64,000 nucleotides of DNA from Nocardioides sp. NBC_00368 (GCF_036090055.1 NZ_CP107970.1:1924501-1988500), one strand, 5' to 3'. Shown: positions 26,790-35,582, counted from the first letter of the stretch. Made by a program: numbers and translations. The notes: a model not told the origin generated them from the letters alone.

Positions 26790-27675
26790 TGACTTCTCCT
26801 TGGTGAGGCCTCAGCAGCCCGGCGGCCGCGGCCGCCCGGGTGTCGATCAATCGGTTCGGGTCTGGAGCGCCGGGGATCGTCATGTCCACGCGGCGGCGCA
26901 GCGCGATCAGCTGTGCGAATCCCGCGTCGGACGGAGCGACGGAGATCGGGAGGGTTGCCAACACGGCCTTCACGGCGCTCGGCCCGAAGCCCGCAGAACC
27001 GAGCTCCGCGCCGACATCGATCAATGGTGCTGCTCGGCACCAGTGCACCGCCTCCTCGAGGGCAGCAAGGTAGGAAGCAACACCGGTAACGGAACGGTCG
27101 AGCTTCGATCGCCGCGCCACGATCGCAAGTCCGGGGTAGGCCGAAACGATGTCCCGCACACGCATGAACGCAACCATTCCCTGCGACTGGCCGATCTCAT
27201 CGAGCGGCGCCGCAACGAGGGTGGCATCTGCGGTGCCGTCGACGAGAGCCTCGAAGCGCTGGGCCACGCCACCGACCTCAAGGACCTCATACGCAGATCT
27301 GTCTCGCCCGAGGTGCTCCATCATCGAGTAGGCAACTACGGCGAAGCCGTTCGTAGGCGCGTCCACTGCCAAGCGGAGCACACCGACGTCCTCTGGTCGA
27401 ACCAGACCTGGCCGCAGCAGCAGGACCAGCTCCGTGGTCGCGTCCACCTGACCGACAACCGCAAGGTCGGCGCCTGAGCCATTCCAAACCAAGAGGTTGT
27501 CAGTGGCCGTGACGGCCACGTCGGCACGGCCACTCATCAGCTCGTCGAGTTGCTGACGCGATGAGGCCACGGGCGACTGAACGACCTCGAGCCCGTGCTT
27601 CGCGAAGAACCCGCGACGGCCGGCAATGACCGACGCCGCCGGAGGCACGAAGACCGACTCGACCAGGCGCCTCAT
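26782..27675 (-). CDS. NMT1/THI5-like solute-binding-fold protein lacking signal peptide
   Basis: The 297-aa protein starts at ATG 27675, seven bases after GGGAG. It has the two-lobe periplasmic-binding pattern of the NMT1/SsuA group: RRGFFAKHGLEVVQSP near residues 20-35, ELMSGRADVAVTATDN near 48-62, and FEALVDGTADATLVAAPLDE. There is no hydrophobic leader or lipobox and no ABC permease nearby. It could be a cytoplasmic ligand-binding protein, an enzyme on the same fold such as a decarboxylase, or a mis-started lipoprotein. It is cotranscribed with the thiolase and divergent from the flavin hydroxylase. Confidence 0.72.
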   Translation of the reverse strand: MRRLVESVFVPPAASVIAGRRGFFAKHGLEVVQSPVASSRQQLDELMSGRADVAVTATDNLLVWNGSGADLAVVGQVDATTELVLLLRPGLVRPEDVGVLRLAVDAPTNGFAVVAYSMMEHLGRDRSAYEVLEVGGVAQRFEALVDGTADATLVAAPLDEIGQSQGMVAFMRVRDIVSAYPGLAIVARRSKLDRSVTGVASYLAALEEAVHWCRAAPLIDVGAELGSAGFGPSAVKAVLATLPISVAPSDAGFAQLIALRRRVDMTIPGAPDPNRLIDTRAAAAAGLLRPHQGEVNV

Positions 27676-27728
27676 CGGGCAACTCCCAGGAATGGGAGGC
27701 GTTCTGTGAACCAAGTCACCGGATGGGA

Positions 27729-27757
27729 TTGTGACGAACGTCGCATGGGGTTACAGT
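27729..27757 (+). promoter_or_regulatory. predicted promoter of the flavin hydroxylase operon
   Basis: A -35 TTGTGA (27729-27734) and a -10 TACAGT (27752-27757) are separated by 17 bases. The predicted transcript start is some 35 bases before GTG 27800, just ahead of an operator-like motif. Confidence 0.6.
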
Positions 27758-27766
27758 ACTCGGACA

Positions 27767-27785
27767 GATACGAGACGTCCAGTAC
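27767..27785. promoter_or_regulatory. operator-like motif shared across block A
   Basis: GATACGAGACGTCCAGTAC matches, at 17 of 19 positions, the reverse complement of 36904-36922 upstream of the MFS permease. It lies directly downstream of the predicted -10, a place where a repressor would block transcription. The flanks also form an imperfect inverted repeat (GTACTCGGAC with GTCCAGTAC). Confidence 0.6.
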
Positions 27786-27799
27786 AGAATGGAGCTTCC

Positions 27800-29302
27800 G
27801 TGAAACACGACTACGACGTGTTGGTCGTCGGTGGAGGGCCCGTGGGAGTCACAACACTCGCACTCCTCGGCGCCGTTGGTCTGCGTGCGCTGGGCATCGA
27901 GCGCGAGCAGAACGTGTGGCACACCGCCCGAGCCGTCCACTTCGACGGCGAATCCGTCCGCACCCTGCAGGCGATCGGCACGGCTGACCAGGCGTTGACC
28001 CACTTCCAGCCGATGAGCTCCTATCGCATGGAGAACGAGGCCGGAGAGACCTTGATGGCCTTCCCCAGCGGCGCATTCGGTTCGCAGGCGTGGTTCGACG
28101 ACGTCATGTTCCACCAGCCCGAAATCGAGTCGATCCTCCGTGCGCGACTCGACGCTTTCCCGTCAGTCACCCTGAGGTCGGGCGCTACCTATGAATCGCT
28201 TGAGCAGGACGAATCCGGTGTCACCTGCACCGTCGTCGCCCCGGACGGATCCAAGGAGACCATCCGGTCCAAGTGGCTCATCGCCGCAGACGGCGCCACC
28301 TCTACCATCCGAGGGCAGCTAGGTGTCACCACCGAGAAGCTCGGCACAGACGACCCCTGGCTCGTGGTCGATGGGCTCCTTCACGACATCAACGGCCTGG
28401 ATGGCGACATGGTGTTCTTGGGCCACCACACACGGCCTGCCCTCTGGGTCAACCTTCCTGGCGAGCGATGCCGGATGGAGTTCAAGGTGATGCCGGGCGA
28501 CGACTCTGACGAGATCACCACTGCGGCGGGCGTGGAGCGCCTGAGTCGTGGAGTACTTCCGGTCGACAAGTTCGAGGCCGACCGGATCGCGATCTACACA
28601 TTCCGCGCTCGCGTCGCGGAGAAGTGGCGGATCGGCAACGTCTTCCTCGCCGGAGACGCCGCTCACCAGGCGCCGCCGCTCTTCGGCCAGGGCCTGTGCG
28701 CTGGCATGCGTGATGCCGCCAACCTGGTGTGGAAGCTTGCCCTGGTAGCTGACGGCCTGGCGGATGACTCGCTCCTCGACACCTACGAGTCCGAGCGGCG
28801 CCCGCACGCGCGCTCGTGGGTCGAGCAGGCGTCCACCATGGCGACGCTGGTTCAGACCACCGACCCCGAGGTCGCGGCCGGCCGCGACGCCCATATCCGC
28901 GCCAACCCGCAGGATGCTGCCCCGAAGTCCCCCATCCTCGGGCCGGGTCTGCATTCTGGTCGCACCGATGAGTACGCGGGCGTCCTCTCGCCCCAGCCCA
29001 CCTACGACGGCCAGCGCCGCCTCGACGACGAGGTGGGGTTGCGCTTCCTCGTGGCGTGCGCCTCTGCCACCCTCGACACTCTCCCGCCGCGGGTTCGGGC
29101 CGCCCTCACGAAGGACGAGCACGTCGTGGTCGTCACCGATCCCGCCAAGGTGACAGGCCTTCTTGAGGCCTACGACGCAACAGCCGTCGTCGTACGCCCA
29201 GACCGCTACGTCCTCGGAGCCGCGAACTCTGCCGAGCGCTTTGAGGAACTGCTCCGCCTCATCCCGTCCCTCGCCCACACCCTCACGCCGCAGTCGGCGT
29301 GA
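27800..29302 (+). CDS. FAD-dependent aromatic hydroxylase (MhpA/orcinol hydroxylase type)
   Basis: The 500-aa protein starts at GTG 27800, five bases after GGAG; 23 upstream codons are unlikely coding. It has the class A flavoprotein hydroxylase signatures: GGGPVG near residue 12-17, WLIAADGATSTIR (DG motif) and NVFLAGDAAHQAPPLFGQGLCAGMRDAANLVWKL (GD motif). The closest type is 3-(3-hydroxyphenyl)propionate hydroxylase MhpA and resorcinol/orcinol hydroxylases, which add an ortho hydroxyl using NAD(P)H and O2. The next gene is an extradiol dioxygenase, so the product is probably a catechol-type ring. The exact substrate cannot be read from sequence. Confidence 0.88.
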   Translation: MKHDYDVLVVGGGPVGVTTLALLGAVGLRALGIEREQNVWHTARAVHFDGESVRTLQAIGTADQALTHFQPMSSYRMENEAGETLMAFPSGAFGSQAWFDDVMFHQPEIESILRARLDAFPSVTLRSGATYESLEQDESGVTCTVVAPDGSKETIRSKWLIAADGATSTIRGQLGVTTEKLGTDDPWLVVDGLLHDINGLDGDMVFLGHHTRPALWVNLPGERCRMEFKVMPGDDSDEITTAAGVERLSRGVLPVDKFEADRIAIYTFRARVAEKWRIGNVFLAGDAAHQAPPLFGQGLCAGMRDAANLVWKLALVADGLADDSLLDTYESERRPHARSWVEQASTMATLVQTTDPEVAAGRDAHIRANPQDAAPKSPILGPGLHSGRTDEYAGVLSPQPTYDGQRRLDDEVGLRFLVACASATLDTLPPRVRAALTKDEHVVVVTDPAKVTGLLEAYDATAVVVRPDRYVLGAANSAERFEELLRLIPSLAHTLTPQSA

Positions 29303-29327
29303 GGCCCAACCTCCAGAGGAGCTTCCC

Positions 29328-30266
29328 ATGTCCTTCAGCCTGATCACCCACCTGCGGCACGTCGACATCGCCGTGCCGGACTACGACAAGCAGGTGGAGT
29401 TCTACCGTGACCATTGGGGTCTGTCGCCGATCGGTGGCGAGACCGGCTTGACCTACTTCGCAGCTGTCGGCTCGCCCGAGCAGTACGTCGTGCGCGTACG
29501 CGCGGCAACCGAGAAGCGCATCGACCTGATCTCCTTCGGCGCGGCGAGCCGCTCCGACGTGGACGCCCTGGCCGCGAAGCTCGCCGTCGAAGGCGTTTCC
29601 CTGATCCACGAACCCCAGGACTTGCAGACACCTGGAGGCGGATACGGCTTCCGGTTCTTCGACCTCGAGGGACGTGCTGTCGAGGTCTCCTCGGATGTCG
29701 CCACTCGCAAGCACCGCAAGATCGAGCCGAAGGAAGACGTGCCAGTCCGTCTTTCGCACGTCGTGGTCAACTCACCCCAGCCCGAAGTTCTCTTGGCCTG
29801 GTACGAGAAGCACCTGAGCTTCCGGCTCTCCGACACCAACACGCATCCGCGCGTCGGTCCGATCTTCTACTTCCTTCGCTGCAGCGCGCAGCATCACTCG
29901 CTGGCCATCTCCCGAGGACCGCACGTGGCCCTCCAGCACATCTCGTTCGAGATGCGCGGCATCGACGAGTACATGTACGGGTCGGGACGAATGATTCGTG
30001 CTGGATGGGAGAAGCTCTGGGGCCCCGGTCGTCATCGCGCCGGCGAAAACACCTTCACGTACTTCCTCGACCCGAACGGCAACACGATGGAGTACACCAC
30101 CGAGCTGCTCACCCTCGACGAGGACACCTGGCACCCCTCGGTATTCGACGTCATGGAACCAGAGACGGCCGACCAGTGGGGCACCGCCAACGACATGAAT
30201 GAGTTCATCACCGAGAAGATGTTCAACACCCTGGACAAGGGGCTGTTCATTCCGCCGCCTGTCTGA
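29328..30266 (+). CDS. type I extradiol ring-cleavage dioxygenase (VOC fold)
   Basis: The 312-aa protein starts at ATG 29328 behind AGAGGAG, 25 bases after the hydroxylase. Two vicinal-oxygen-chelate modules are seen (about 6-125 and 140-260). The metal ligands of BphC-like enzymes are present at H144 (LSHVVVNSP), H204 (LQHISFE) and E255 (NTMEYTTE), with H189/H190 and Y256 as likely second-sphere residues. It should cleave a catechol next to its hydroxyls using Fe(II) or Mn(II). It works downstream of the flavin hydroxylase; the product would feed the FAH-family enzymes in the opposite operon. Confidence 0.88.
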   Translation: MSFSLITHLRHVDIAVPDYDKQVEFYRDHWGLSPIGGETGLTYFAAVGSPEQYVVRVRAATEKRIDLISFGAASRSDVDALAAKLAVEGVSLIHEPQDLQTPGGGYGFRFFDLEGRAVEVSSDVATRKHRKIEPKEDVPVRLSHVVVNSPQPEVLLAWYEKHLSFRLSDTNTHPRVGPIFYFLRCSAQHHSLAISRGPHVALQHISFEMRGIDEYMYGSGRMIRAGWEKLWGPGRHRAGENTFTYFLDPNGNTMEYTTELLTLDEDTWHPSVFDVMEPETADQWGTANDMNEFITEKMFNTLDKGLFIPPPV

Positions 30267-30327
30267 CCCCAGCTGAAATCCGGAACACGAAGGCCCGCGA
30301 CCCCGCGTGGGATCCTACGGTTCTAAT

Positions 30328-30370
30328 CGGTCCCCGCAACACCCTGGGAATCAGGGAGTTGCGGGGACCG
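30328..30370. terminator. hairpin with 13-bp stem between convergent operons
   Basis: The arm CGGTCCCCGCAAC (30328-30340) pairs with its complement at 30358-30370, and an inner CCCTG/CAGGG pair extends the structure. There is no T-run. It is a likely factor-independent or assisted terminator after the dioxygenase. Confidence 0.6.
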
Positions 30371-30441
30371 TGCTTTCAGCAGAGCTCAAGGTGAGGTTCT
30401 TCAGCGTCTGCCAAGGCCGAGATCACCACCCACAAACGGCC

Positions 30442-30491
30442 GATCACGCAGACGCTCGGCTGGGGTATCCCAGCCGAGCGTCTGCGTGATC
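30442..30491. terminator. perfect 23-bp inverted repeat with 4-base loop
   Basis: The left arm 30442-30464 begins GATCACGCAGACGCTCGG and is perfectly complementary to 30469-30491; the loop is GTAT. It probably serves the minus-strand operon ending at 30576. The length and perfection exceed ordinary terminators here. Confidence 0.65.
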
Positions 30492-30575
30492 TACTGACAA
30501 CCGCTTAGGTCATCAGGGGTTGCGTGGACCCTGGATTCCGCTCACCGGCGGGGCCCTTCGTGTCTCAGCTGTGAG

Positions 30576-31535
30576 TTACGGACCAGCGACACAACGGGTC
30601 CGCTGCATCCCCAAGCCGTCGATCTCACACTCCATGACGTCTCCGGCCTGGAGGAAGCGGCCGTGGTGCGACCCGTTTCCTGGCGGCGAACCCGTGATCA
30701 CCATGTCTCCTGGCTGCAACTCCGCGAACCGTGAGATATAGGAGATCAGCTCCGCGGGCCCGAAGATCATGTCGCCCGTGTTGCTCTCCTGCATCGTCGC
30801 ACCGTTCAGCCGCAGGCGGATGCCCAGGTCGAGCGGATTCGGGACGAATGCCGCCGGGACCAGCCACGGGCCGGTCGGGAAGAAGGTGGGGAAGTTCTTC
30901 GCTCGCATCCAGTCCGTACCCATCATCGGGATGTCCTTGCGTGGCACCAGGCTGCGCGTCGTGAGGTCATTGCAGATGGTGTATCCAGCAACATAGTCGA
31001 GAGCTCGATCGACCGAGACGTTGCGAGCCTTCCGCCCAATGACGACTCCGAGCTCGAGCTCCCAGTCGTGGTCGTCATACTCCGCTGGAAGCAGGATGTC
31101 ATCGAACGCGCCGCTGATCGACGACGAGACACCGGTCCACACGTAAACCCTCCCGCTGGACTTGCGCTCGTCGATCTCGCGACCTGCCTCGGCAGCCAGC
31201 TCCGCTGCGGTCGCATCTTCCCGCCCGAGCTTGTGTGCAACCGCCATCTGGACGACATGCTCTCGATAGTTGGCCCCAGCCGCGAAGATCTGTCCCGGCG
31301 GGCTCACCGGGGGCAGCGTTCGCAAAGTCCCCTCAGGAATGCCCGCGACCGGAGGCCGTTCCGCGGCCCGGGTCAAAGCGGTGAACGCGGCGTCCCAGTC
31401 GACCAGCAGTTCCGCCGTCGACCGATACGCTGTGAAAGCACTGATGTCGTAGACCGTGCCATCGACCACCAGCCCAGGGAAAGGGCCCTGGCCAGCCTCG
31501 TATGTGCCGATCGCAAAGCGCTGCTGGGTCATCAT
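30576..31535 (-). CDS. fumarylacetoacetate hydrolase (FAH)-family enzyme
   Basis: The 319-aa protein starts at ATG 31535 after AAGGAAGG; an ATG one codon later is also possible. The C-terminal FAH catalytic domain shows GANYREH near 87-93, metal ligands E159 and E161 (WELELGVVIGR) and D190 (CNDLTTRS). Family members hydrolyse acylpyruvates or decarboxylate/isomerise ring-cleavage products with Mg or Mn. Its start overlaps the stop of the thioesterase gene upstream. It is one of two FAH paralogues in the same operon, suggesting successive steps or different substrates. Confidence 0.88.
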   Translation of the reverse strand: MMTQQRFAIGTYEAGQGPFPGLVVDGTVYDISAFTAYRSTAELLVDWDAAFTALTRAAERPPVAGIPEGTLRTLPPVSPPGQIFAAGANYREHVVQMAVAHKLGREDATAAELAAEAGREIDERKSSGRVYVWTGVSSSISGAFDDILLPAEYDDHDWELELGVVIGRKARNVSVDRALDYVAGYTICNDLTTRSLVPRKDIPMMGTDWMRAKNFPTFFPTGPWLVPAAFVPNPLDLGIRLRLNGATMQESNTGDMIFGPAELISYISRFAELQPGDMVITGSPPGNGSHHGRFLQAGDVMECEIDGLGMQRTRCVAGP

Positions 31536-31954
31536 TTGCCCTTCCTTGTTGTTCCTCGGCCGCGGAACTCCGCGACCACCCTGTCCCCCGCGCGGACGGT
31601 CACATCCACGACGCTATGTCTCCCGCTCGTGCTGCGCACCTCGGCCTCGGCTACCAGCTCCTCGCCCACACGAGCGGGGGTGAGGTAGATGATGGACGAC
31701 TCCGCCGTCACGGCCCCGGGCGCCAGCGAGCTCGCCGCGAAAGCGAGAGCCGTGTCCGCAAGCGCAAAGATCAACCCACCGTGCGCCAACGCGTGCCCGT
31801 TGCTGAATTCCTCCGTGACCGTGACGGACAACGTGGCGCGTCCCTGGTGGGCGTGCAGGGTGCTGATGCCGAACGAAGAAAGCGACCTGTCGGCTGCTAG
31901 CAGTTCCAGGACGGCTGGTGCGATCGTGCCGGTCAGTCGCGTCGTCGCGCTCAT
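31532..31954 (-). CDS. PaaI-like hotdog thioesterase
   Basis: The 140-aa protein starts at ATG 31954, overlapping the stop of the acetoacetyl-CoA synthetase gene. It has the hotdog signature of PaaI: NGHALAHGGLIFALADTALAFAASS near residues 52-76, with the HGG motif and catalytic Asp. PaaI-type enzymes release CoA from aromatic or hydroxylated acyl-CoA dead-ends. In this operon it may recycle CoA trapped by side reactions of the synthetase. Confidence 0.85.
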   Translation of the reverse strand: MSATTRLTGTIAPAVLELLAADRSLSSFGISTLHAHQGRATLSVTVTEEFSNGHALAHGGLIFALADTALAFAASSLAPGAVTAESSIIYLTPARVGEELVAEAEVRSTSGRHSVVDVTVRAGDRVVAEFRGRGTTRKGK

Positions 31955-33930
31955 GCCGGCACCCGCCGACGAGCCACCTCGTGGACTTCGTGCAGAACTG
32001 CGACCGAGTCGACCGAACCGATATCTACGACGTCGTCCACCGCCGCACCCATCAAGATGCGCTTCACCGGGACTTCGAGCTTCTTGCCGGTGCGGGTGTG
32101 CGGGATCGCGGAGAGCACGATGATCTCGTCCGGCACGTAGCGCGGTGAGAGGGCGCCGCGGATGGCGTTGCGGATCGTCGCAGCCACTGCGTCCTCGTCG
32201 GCATCGGTTTCCAGCGCGACGAAGAGCGGCATGTAGTAGCCCTCCGGTTTCTCGACCCCTACGACCATTGCCTCCTTGACCTCGGGAAGCGCCTCGACCA
32301 CGCGATAGAGGTCGGCGGGACCGAACCGGATGCCGTTGCGGTTGAGCGTGGAGTCTGATCTGCCGACGATGACTGAGCTGCCGTCACTGCCAAACTCGAC
32401 GAGATCGCCATGGCGCCACACGCCCGGGTAGGTCTCAAAGTAGCTGGACCGGTAACGTGAACCGTCCGGGTCGTTCCAGAATCGGAGAGGCATCGAGGGC
32501 ATCGGGACGGTGATCACCAGCTCGCCGGCTTCGTCGGTGACTGGTTCACCCTCCGCGTTCCAGGCAGCGGCGGCAACGCCCAAGGCTGGCGGCTGCAGCC
32601 GCCCGACTCGGACAGGCTCCGTTGGGGCTCCGCCAATGAAGATGCCCGCGATGTCCGTACCGCCGCTCACGGATGCCAGCCACACCTCGCCCAGGGACTC
32701 ATAGGCCCAGTTGTACGCATCCGGGGAAAGCGGCGAGCCGGTGACCTGCATCATGCGGAGCGCCGCCAGGTCGTGGTTTGTCCCCGGCATCAGGCCGGCG
32801 CGCATGCAACTGTGAAGGTAGGCGGCCCCGACACCAAGCACTGAGACCCGCTCGTGTGCCGCGACCTGCCAGACTCGCTCGAGGCTGGGGTAAGCGGGGT
32901 TGCCGTCCAGTAGCACGATCGTGGCGCCGCGCAGGAGGCCTGACGCCAGCGTGTTCCACACGACCCAGCTGGTGGAGCCAACAACGAAGAACCGGTCGCC
33001 CGGGCTCAGTTCGGTGTGGAGCGTGAGGGTCTTCAACTCCTCGAGCACCACGCCGCCGTGGCCGTGAACGATGCCCTTCGGCACACCGGTGGTGCCTGAA
33101 GAGAACAGGACCCATAGCGGATGGTTGAAGTCCACCGCGTCGGCCACCCAGGGCCGTTCGACCGCGATGACATCGTCCCAGCGATGCGAGCGCGCGGGGG
33201 TCTGAGGATCGCTGACCGGCTCGCCCACCCACACGATTTCGCGAAGGTCTGGCAGGCCGGCGATCACCTCGCGCAATACATCGCCACGGTCGATGGAACG
33301 CCCGTTGTAGTCGTAGGCGGCGGTCGCCAAGAGAACCACCGGCTGCAACTGCTGCAGCCGGGAGACGATCGCACTTGCGCCGAACTCGGGTGCGACGACA
33401 GACCAGACGGCGCCGACTGACGCCGAGGCCAGCAGACCGATGACCGCCTCGGCCCGGTTCGGCAGGACGGCCGCGACGCGATCGCCGGGCCTGACGCCAG
33501 CGTCGCGCAGGAATCCTGCCAGCGCGCCGACACGCGTCCTGAGCTCGCGCCAGCTGAGCACGTGCCGCGTACCATCCTCGTCGACGCCGATGATGGCATC
33601 GCCCCGTCGCTCCTGGGCCAAGGCGACCGCGGCGTAGTTCAGAGAGACGCCTGGGAACCAACGGCCGTCCTCCGGCTCTGCCCCGAGCTTGCCCGGCATG
33701 ATGTCGCTGTCACCAGCCGCGGAAACGTCGACTCGGACATATTTCGCCAATGCGCGCCAGAACTCCGCCGGATTCTCGACGGACCAACGCCAGACCGAGA
33801 GGTAGTCAGTCGGATCGGCCGCGCCAAGCAGACCCTCGGCGACGAGTGCTTTGGTGAACTTTCGGAACTCGCTGCCCTCGATACGTTCATCGTGCGGACG
33901 CCAGATCACGTCACCGACTTCAACGCTCAC
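31951..33930 (-). CDS. acetoacetyl-CoA synthetase (acetoacetate-CoA ligase type)
   Basis: The 659-aa protein starts at GTG 33930, overlapping the stop of the cupin gene (GTGA). The AMP-binding signature LFSSGTTGVPKGIVHGHGG lies near 272-290, and the C-terminal catalytic lysine region is IPHTRTGKKLEVPVKRIL near 615-630. The ACAS N-terminal motif WRPHDERIEGSEFRKF and the length are typical of acetoacetate-CoA ligases rather than acetyl-CoA synthetase. It would convert acetoacetate, ATP and CoA to acetoacetyl-CoA. With the thiolase of block A this drains acetoacetate into central metabolism. Confidence 0.88.
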   Translation of the reverse strand: MSVEVGDVIWRPHDERIEGSEFRKFTKALVAEGLLGAADPTDYLSVWRWSVENPAEFWRALAKYVRVDVSAAGDSDIMPGKLGAEPEDGRWFPGVSLNYAAVALAQERRGDAIIGVDEDGTRHVLSWRELRTRVGALAGFLRDAGVRPGDRVAAVLPNRAEAVIGLLASASVGAVWSVVAPEFGASAIVSRLQQLQPVVLLATAAYDYNGRSIDRGDVLREVIAGLPDLREIVWVGEPVSDPQTPARSHRWDDVIAVERPWVADAVDFNHPLWVLFSSGTTGVPKGIVHGHGGVVLEELKTLTLHTELSPGDRFFVVGSTSWVVWNTLASGLLRGATIVLLDGNPAYPSLERVWQVAAHERVSVLGVGAAYLHSCMRAGLMPGTNHDLAALRMMQVTGSPLSPDAYNWAYESLGEVWLASVSGGTDIAGIFIGGAPTEPVRVGRLQPPALGVAAAAWNAEGEPVTDEAGELVITVPMPSMPLRFWNDPDGSRYRSSYFETYPGVWRHGDLVEFGSDGSSVIVGRSDSTLNRNGIRFGPADLYRVVEALPEVKEAMVVGVEKPEGYYMPLFVALETDADEDAVAATIRNAIRGALSPRYVPDEIIVLSAIPHTRTGKKLEVPVKRILMGAAVDDVVDIGSVDSVAVLHEVHEVARRRVPA

Positions 33931-34535
33931 GAGTGACCCGCCGCCAGTGCATCCTCCGCGGACTCCCCCGCTGACACAGGCAGCGCGCCGACGAGCACGA
34001 ACGCCATGCGGCAGGTGCGATTGGTCCTGTTGGACCAGGAGTGAGCTGTTCCACGCTGGACAACGACATCCCCGGATCGGAGGAGGCACTCGTCGTCGTC
34101 CAGAAGCAACGAGATCTCGCCGTCGAGCACGACGGCGAAGTCGATGGTGTCCGTCTTGTGGAACCAGAAGTGCTTGTGGCTGCTGTGAGCCGCGCCGTCA
34201 CGTGCCTCGTCGCCGCCGGTGATGGAGTCGAAGAGGCGCTCCTCCCCGGCCTTGCCATATGCCTCGTCCGGGGGGAAGTCTGCGACTCGGAAGATCACTT
34301 CACCGAGGTTGGGCGACATGGGGACCACGGCGTCGGCGGCGGCAGTGTCGGCGGCGCCGTCGTTGGTGAGCGGACCGGCTGGCGAATACCAGGCGACAGA
34401 TGCGCCGAAGCCTTCAACGTCCGGGGACAGGAAGGCGTTCGGCGCGAGACCATCACTGACGATGTAGGACCGACCAGCTTCGTTGACCCCGGTCACCACG
34501 CGCCGGACCCGTCCGACGCCCTTATCAGCACTCAT
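33927..34535 (-). CDS. cupin-domain protein
   Basis: The 202-aa protein starts at ATG 34535, which overlaps the stop of the FAH gene upstream. The single cupin barrel lies near residues 120-195: HKHFWFHKTDTIDFAVVLDGEISLLLDDDECLLRSGDVVVQRGTAHSWSNRT. Histidines and a glutamate in the two cupin motifs could bind a metal. A family of fungal and bacterial proteins in aromatic or polyketide pathways shares this shape, without settled function. It is too small for gentisate or homogentisate dioxygenase. It may act on a ring-cleavage product. Confidence 0.8.
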   Translation of the reverse strand: MSADKGVGRVRRVVTGVNEAGRSYIVSDGLAPNAFLSPDVEGFGASVAWYSPAGPLTNDGAADTAAADAVVPMSPNLGEVIFRVADFPPDEAYGKAGEERLFDSITGGDEARDGAAHSSHKHFWFHKTDTIDFAVVLDGEISLLLDDDECLLRSGDVVVQRGTAHSWSNRTNRTCRMAFVLVGALPVSAGESAEDALAAGHS

Positions 34536-35557
34536 CAGTAGCCCACTCGCTCCCAGTTCTCGTCCCAGGCGAATGGCTTCTCGTCCGGCCACCATGGGGT
34601 TGTCTCGATCTCTCCGATCGGCGTCTTGAGCACACCGACCTTCTCCAGGTCCAGCTCGAGCACATCTCCTGGAGAGAGTCGCTTGTCCAGTTCGAAGCCC
34701 GATCCGAAGCCCATGGTTCCCGTCCCGATTAGGTCACCGGGGAGGACAGCGTCCGCGACCGAGACCCACGCGACGAGCTCCGCCGAGCTGAAGATTCGCG
34801 GGGTCGACTCGACCGTCGAGATGACCTCGTCGTTGAGACGTACCTGTCCCTTGAGGCCGTCGATCTCGGGCAGCTCGTCCGCGGTCACGATCACTGGACC
34901 GATGCCGAAGGCGAAGTCCTTCGACTTCTGCGGTCCCATACCCATGGCCATCTCCCGAGGCTGCACATCCCGGGCCGACCAGTCGTTGAAGATGGTGTAA
35001 CCGAAGATGTGCTTCTCCGCATCGTGCGCCGTGAGGTTGTGACCCTGCCTGCCGACGATGATCCCGACCTCGAACTCCCAGTCGAGGTACTCAGTGAAAC
35101 CGGGGTAAGGGAGCACTTCGCCGGTGCCATAGATGCGGCTGGCGGAGCCCTTGAAGAAGGGAGGTGTCTTGAACGCCTGCTGGTCAGGCTTGTTGCCGAC
35201 CTTCTCCAGGAAGTTCTGCATGTGCGTCGGGTACGTCAGGCAGTCGCGAATCACCGGCGAGTCGACAGCTGCGATCCAGGAGACCTCCTCCACGGACTTG
35301 GTGGCCTCGTCGCTGTAGCCGAGCGCTTCATGAGCGGCGTCGAGGAATACGTCGCCGGCCGCGATCGCCTGGGACATACTCGACGGAAAGAGCGCACGCG
35401 CAAGGCGGAGCGCACCTTCTGAGTTGGCGCCCCGACGTCGCAGGGATGCGGCGTACGCCACCGAGAGGTCCACGACAGAGCTGTCGTTGTTGGTGAGAGC
35501 GACGATGCGGGCCTGAGCACCATCGGGAGTCGGAACGCTGATGCGACCGAGTTTCAT
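34535..35557 (-). CDS. fumarylacetoacetate hydrolase-family enzyme, first gene of operon
   Basis: The 340-aa protein starts at ATG 35557, five bases after GGAGG. The N-terminal cap is followed by the FAH domain: CLTYPTHMQNF near 106-116, metal ligands E161 and E163 (WEFEVGIIVGR) and D192 (IFNDWSARD). It is longer than the other FAH gene and closer in layout to true fumarylacetoacetase or acylpyruvate hydrolases. As first gene of a chain of five overlapping genes it is likely made in quantity. The promoter region carries the GATACGATAC operator-like motif. Confidence 0.88.
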   Translation of the reverse strand: MKLGRISVPTPDGAQARIVALTNNDSSVVDLSVAYAASLRRRGANSEGALRLARALFPSSMSQAIAAGDVFLDAAHEALGYSDEATKSVEEVSWIAAVDSPVIRDCLTYPTHMQNFLEKVGNKPDQQAFKTPPFFKGSASRIYGTGEVLPYPGFTEYLDWEFEVGIIVGRQGHNLTAHDAEKHIFGYTIFNDWSARDVQPREMAMGMGPQKSKDFAFGIGPVIVTADELPEIDGLKGQVRLNDEVISTVESTPRIFSSAELVAWVSVADAVLPGDLIGTGTMGFGSGFELDKRLSPGDVLELDLEKVGVLKTPIGEIETTPWWPDEKPFAWDENWERVGY

Positions 35558-35567
35558 TGAATCCTCC

Positions 35568-35582
35568 ATTCGATACGATACG
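35568..35582. promoter_or_regulatory. operator-like repeat 1 in the TetR/FAH divergent region
   Basis: ATTCGATACGATACG lies 10 bases upstream of the minus-strand FAH start and is repeated exactly at 35632-35646. It probably binds the divergent TetR regulator. Confidence 0.6.

Larger units (their letters stand above)
30267..30575. other. convergent intergenic region with two large hairpins
   Basis: About 310 bases lie between the plus-strand dioxygenase and the minus-strand FAH gene. No gene is seen. Two perfect inverted repeats, listed separately, occupy it and could end transcription from both sides. Confidence 0.6.

Noticed and set aside
34535..35557. Homogentisate pathway (FAH plus acetoacetate enzymes)
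   Set aside because: No homogentisate 1,2-dioxygenase or maleylacetoacetate isomerase is present; the cupin of 202 aa is too small for the dioxygenase.
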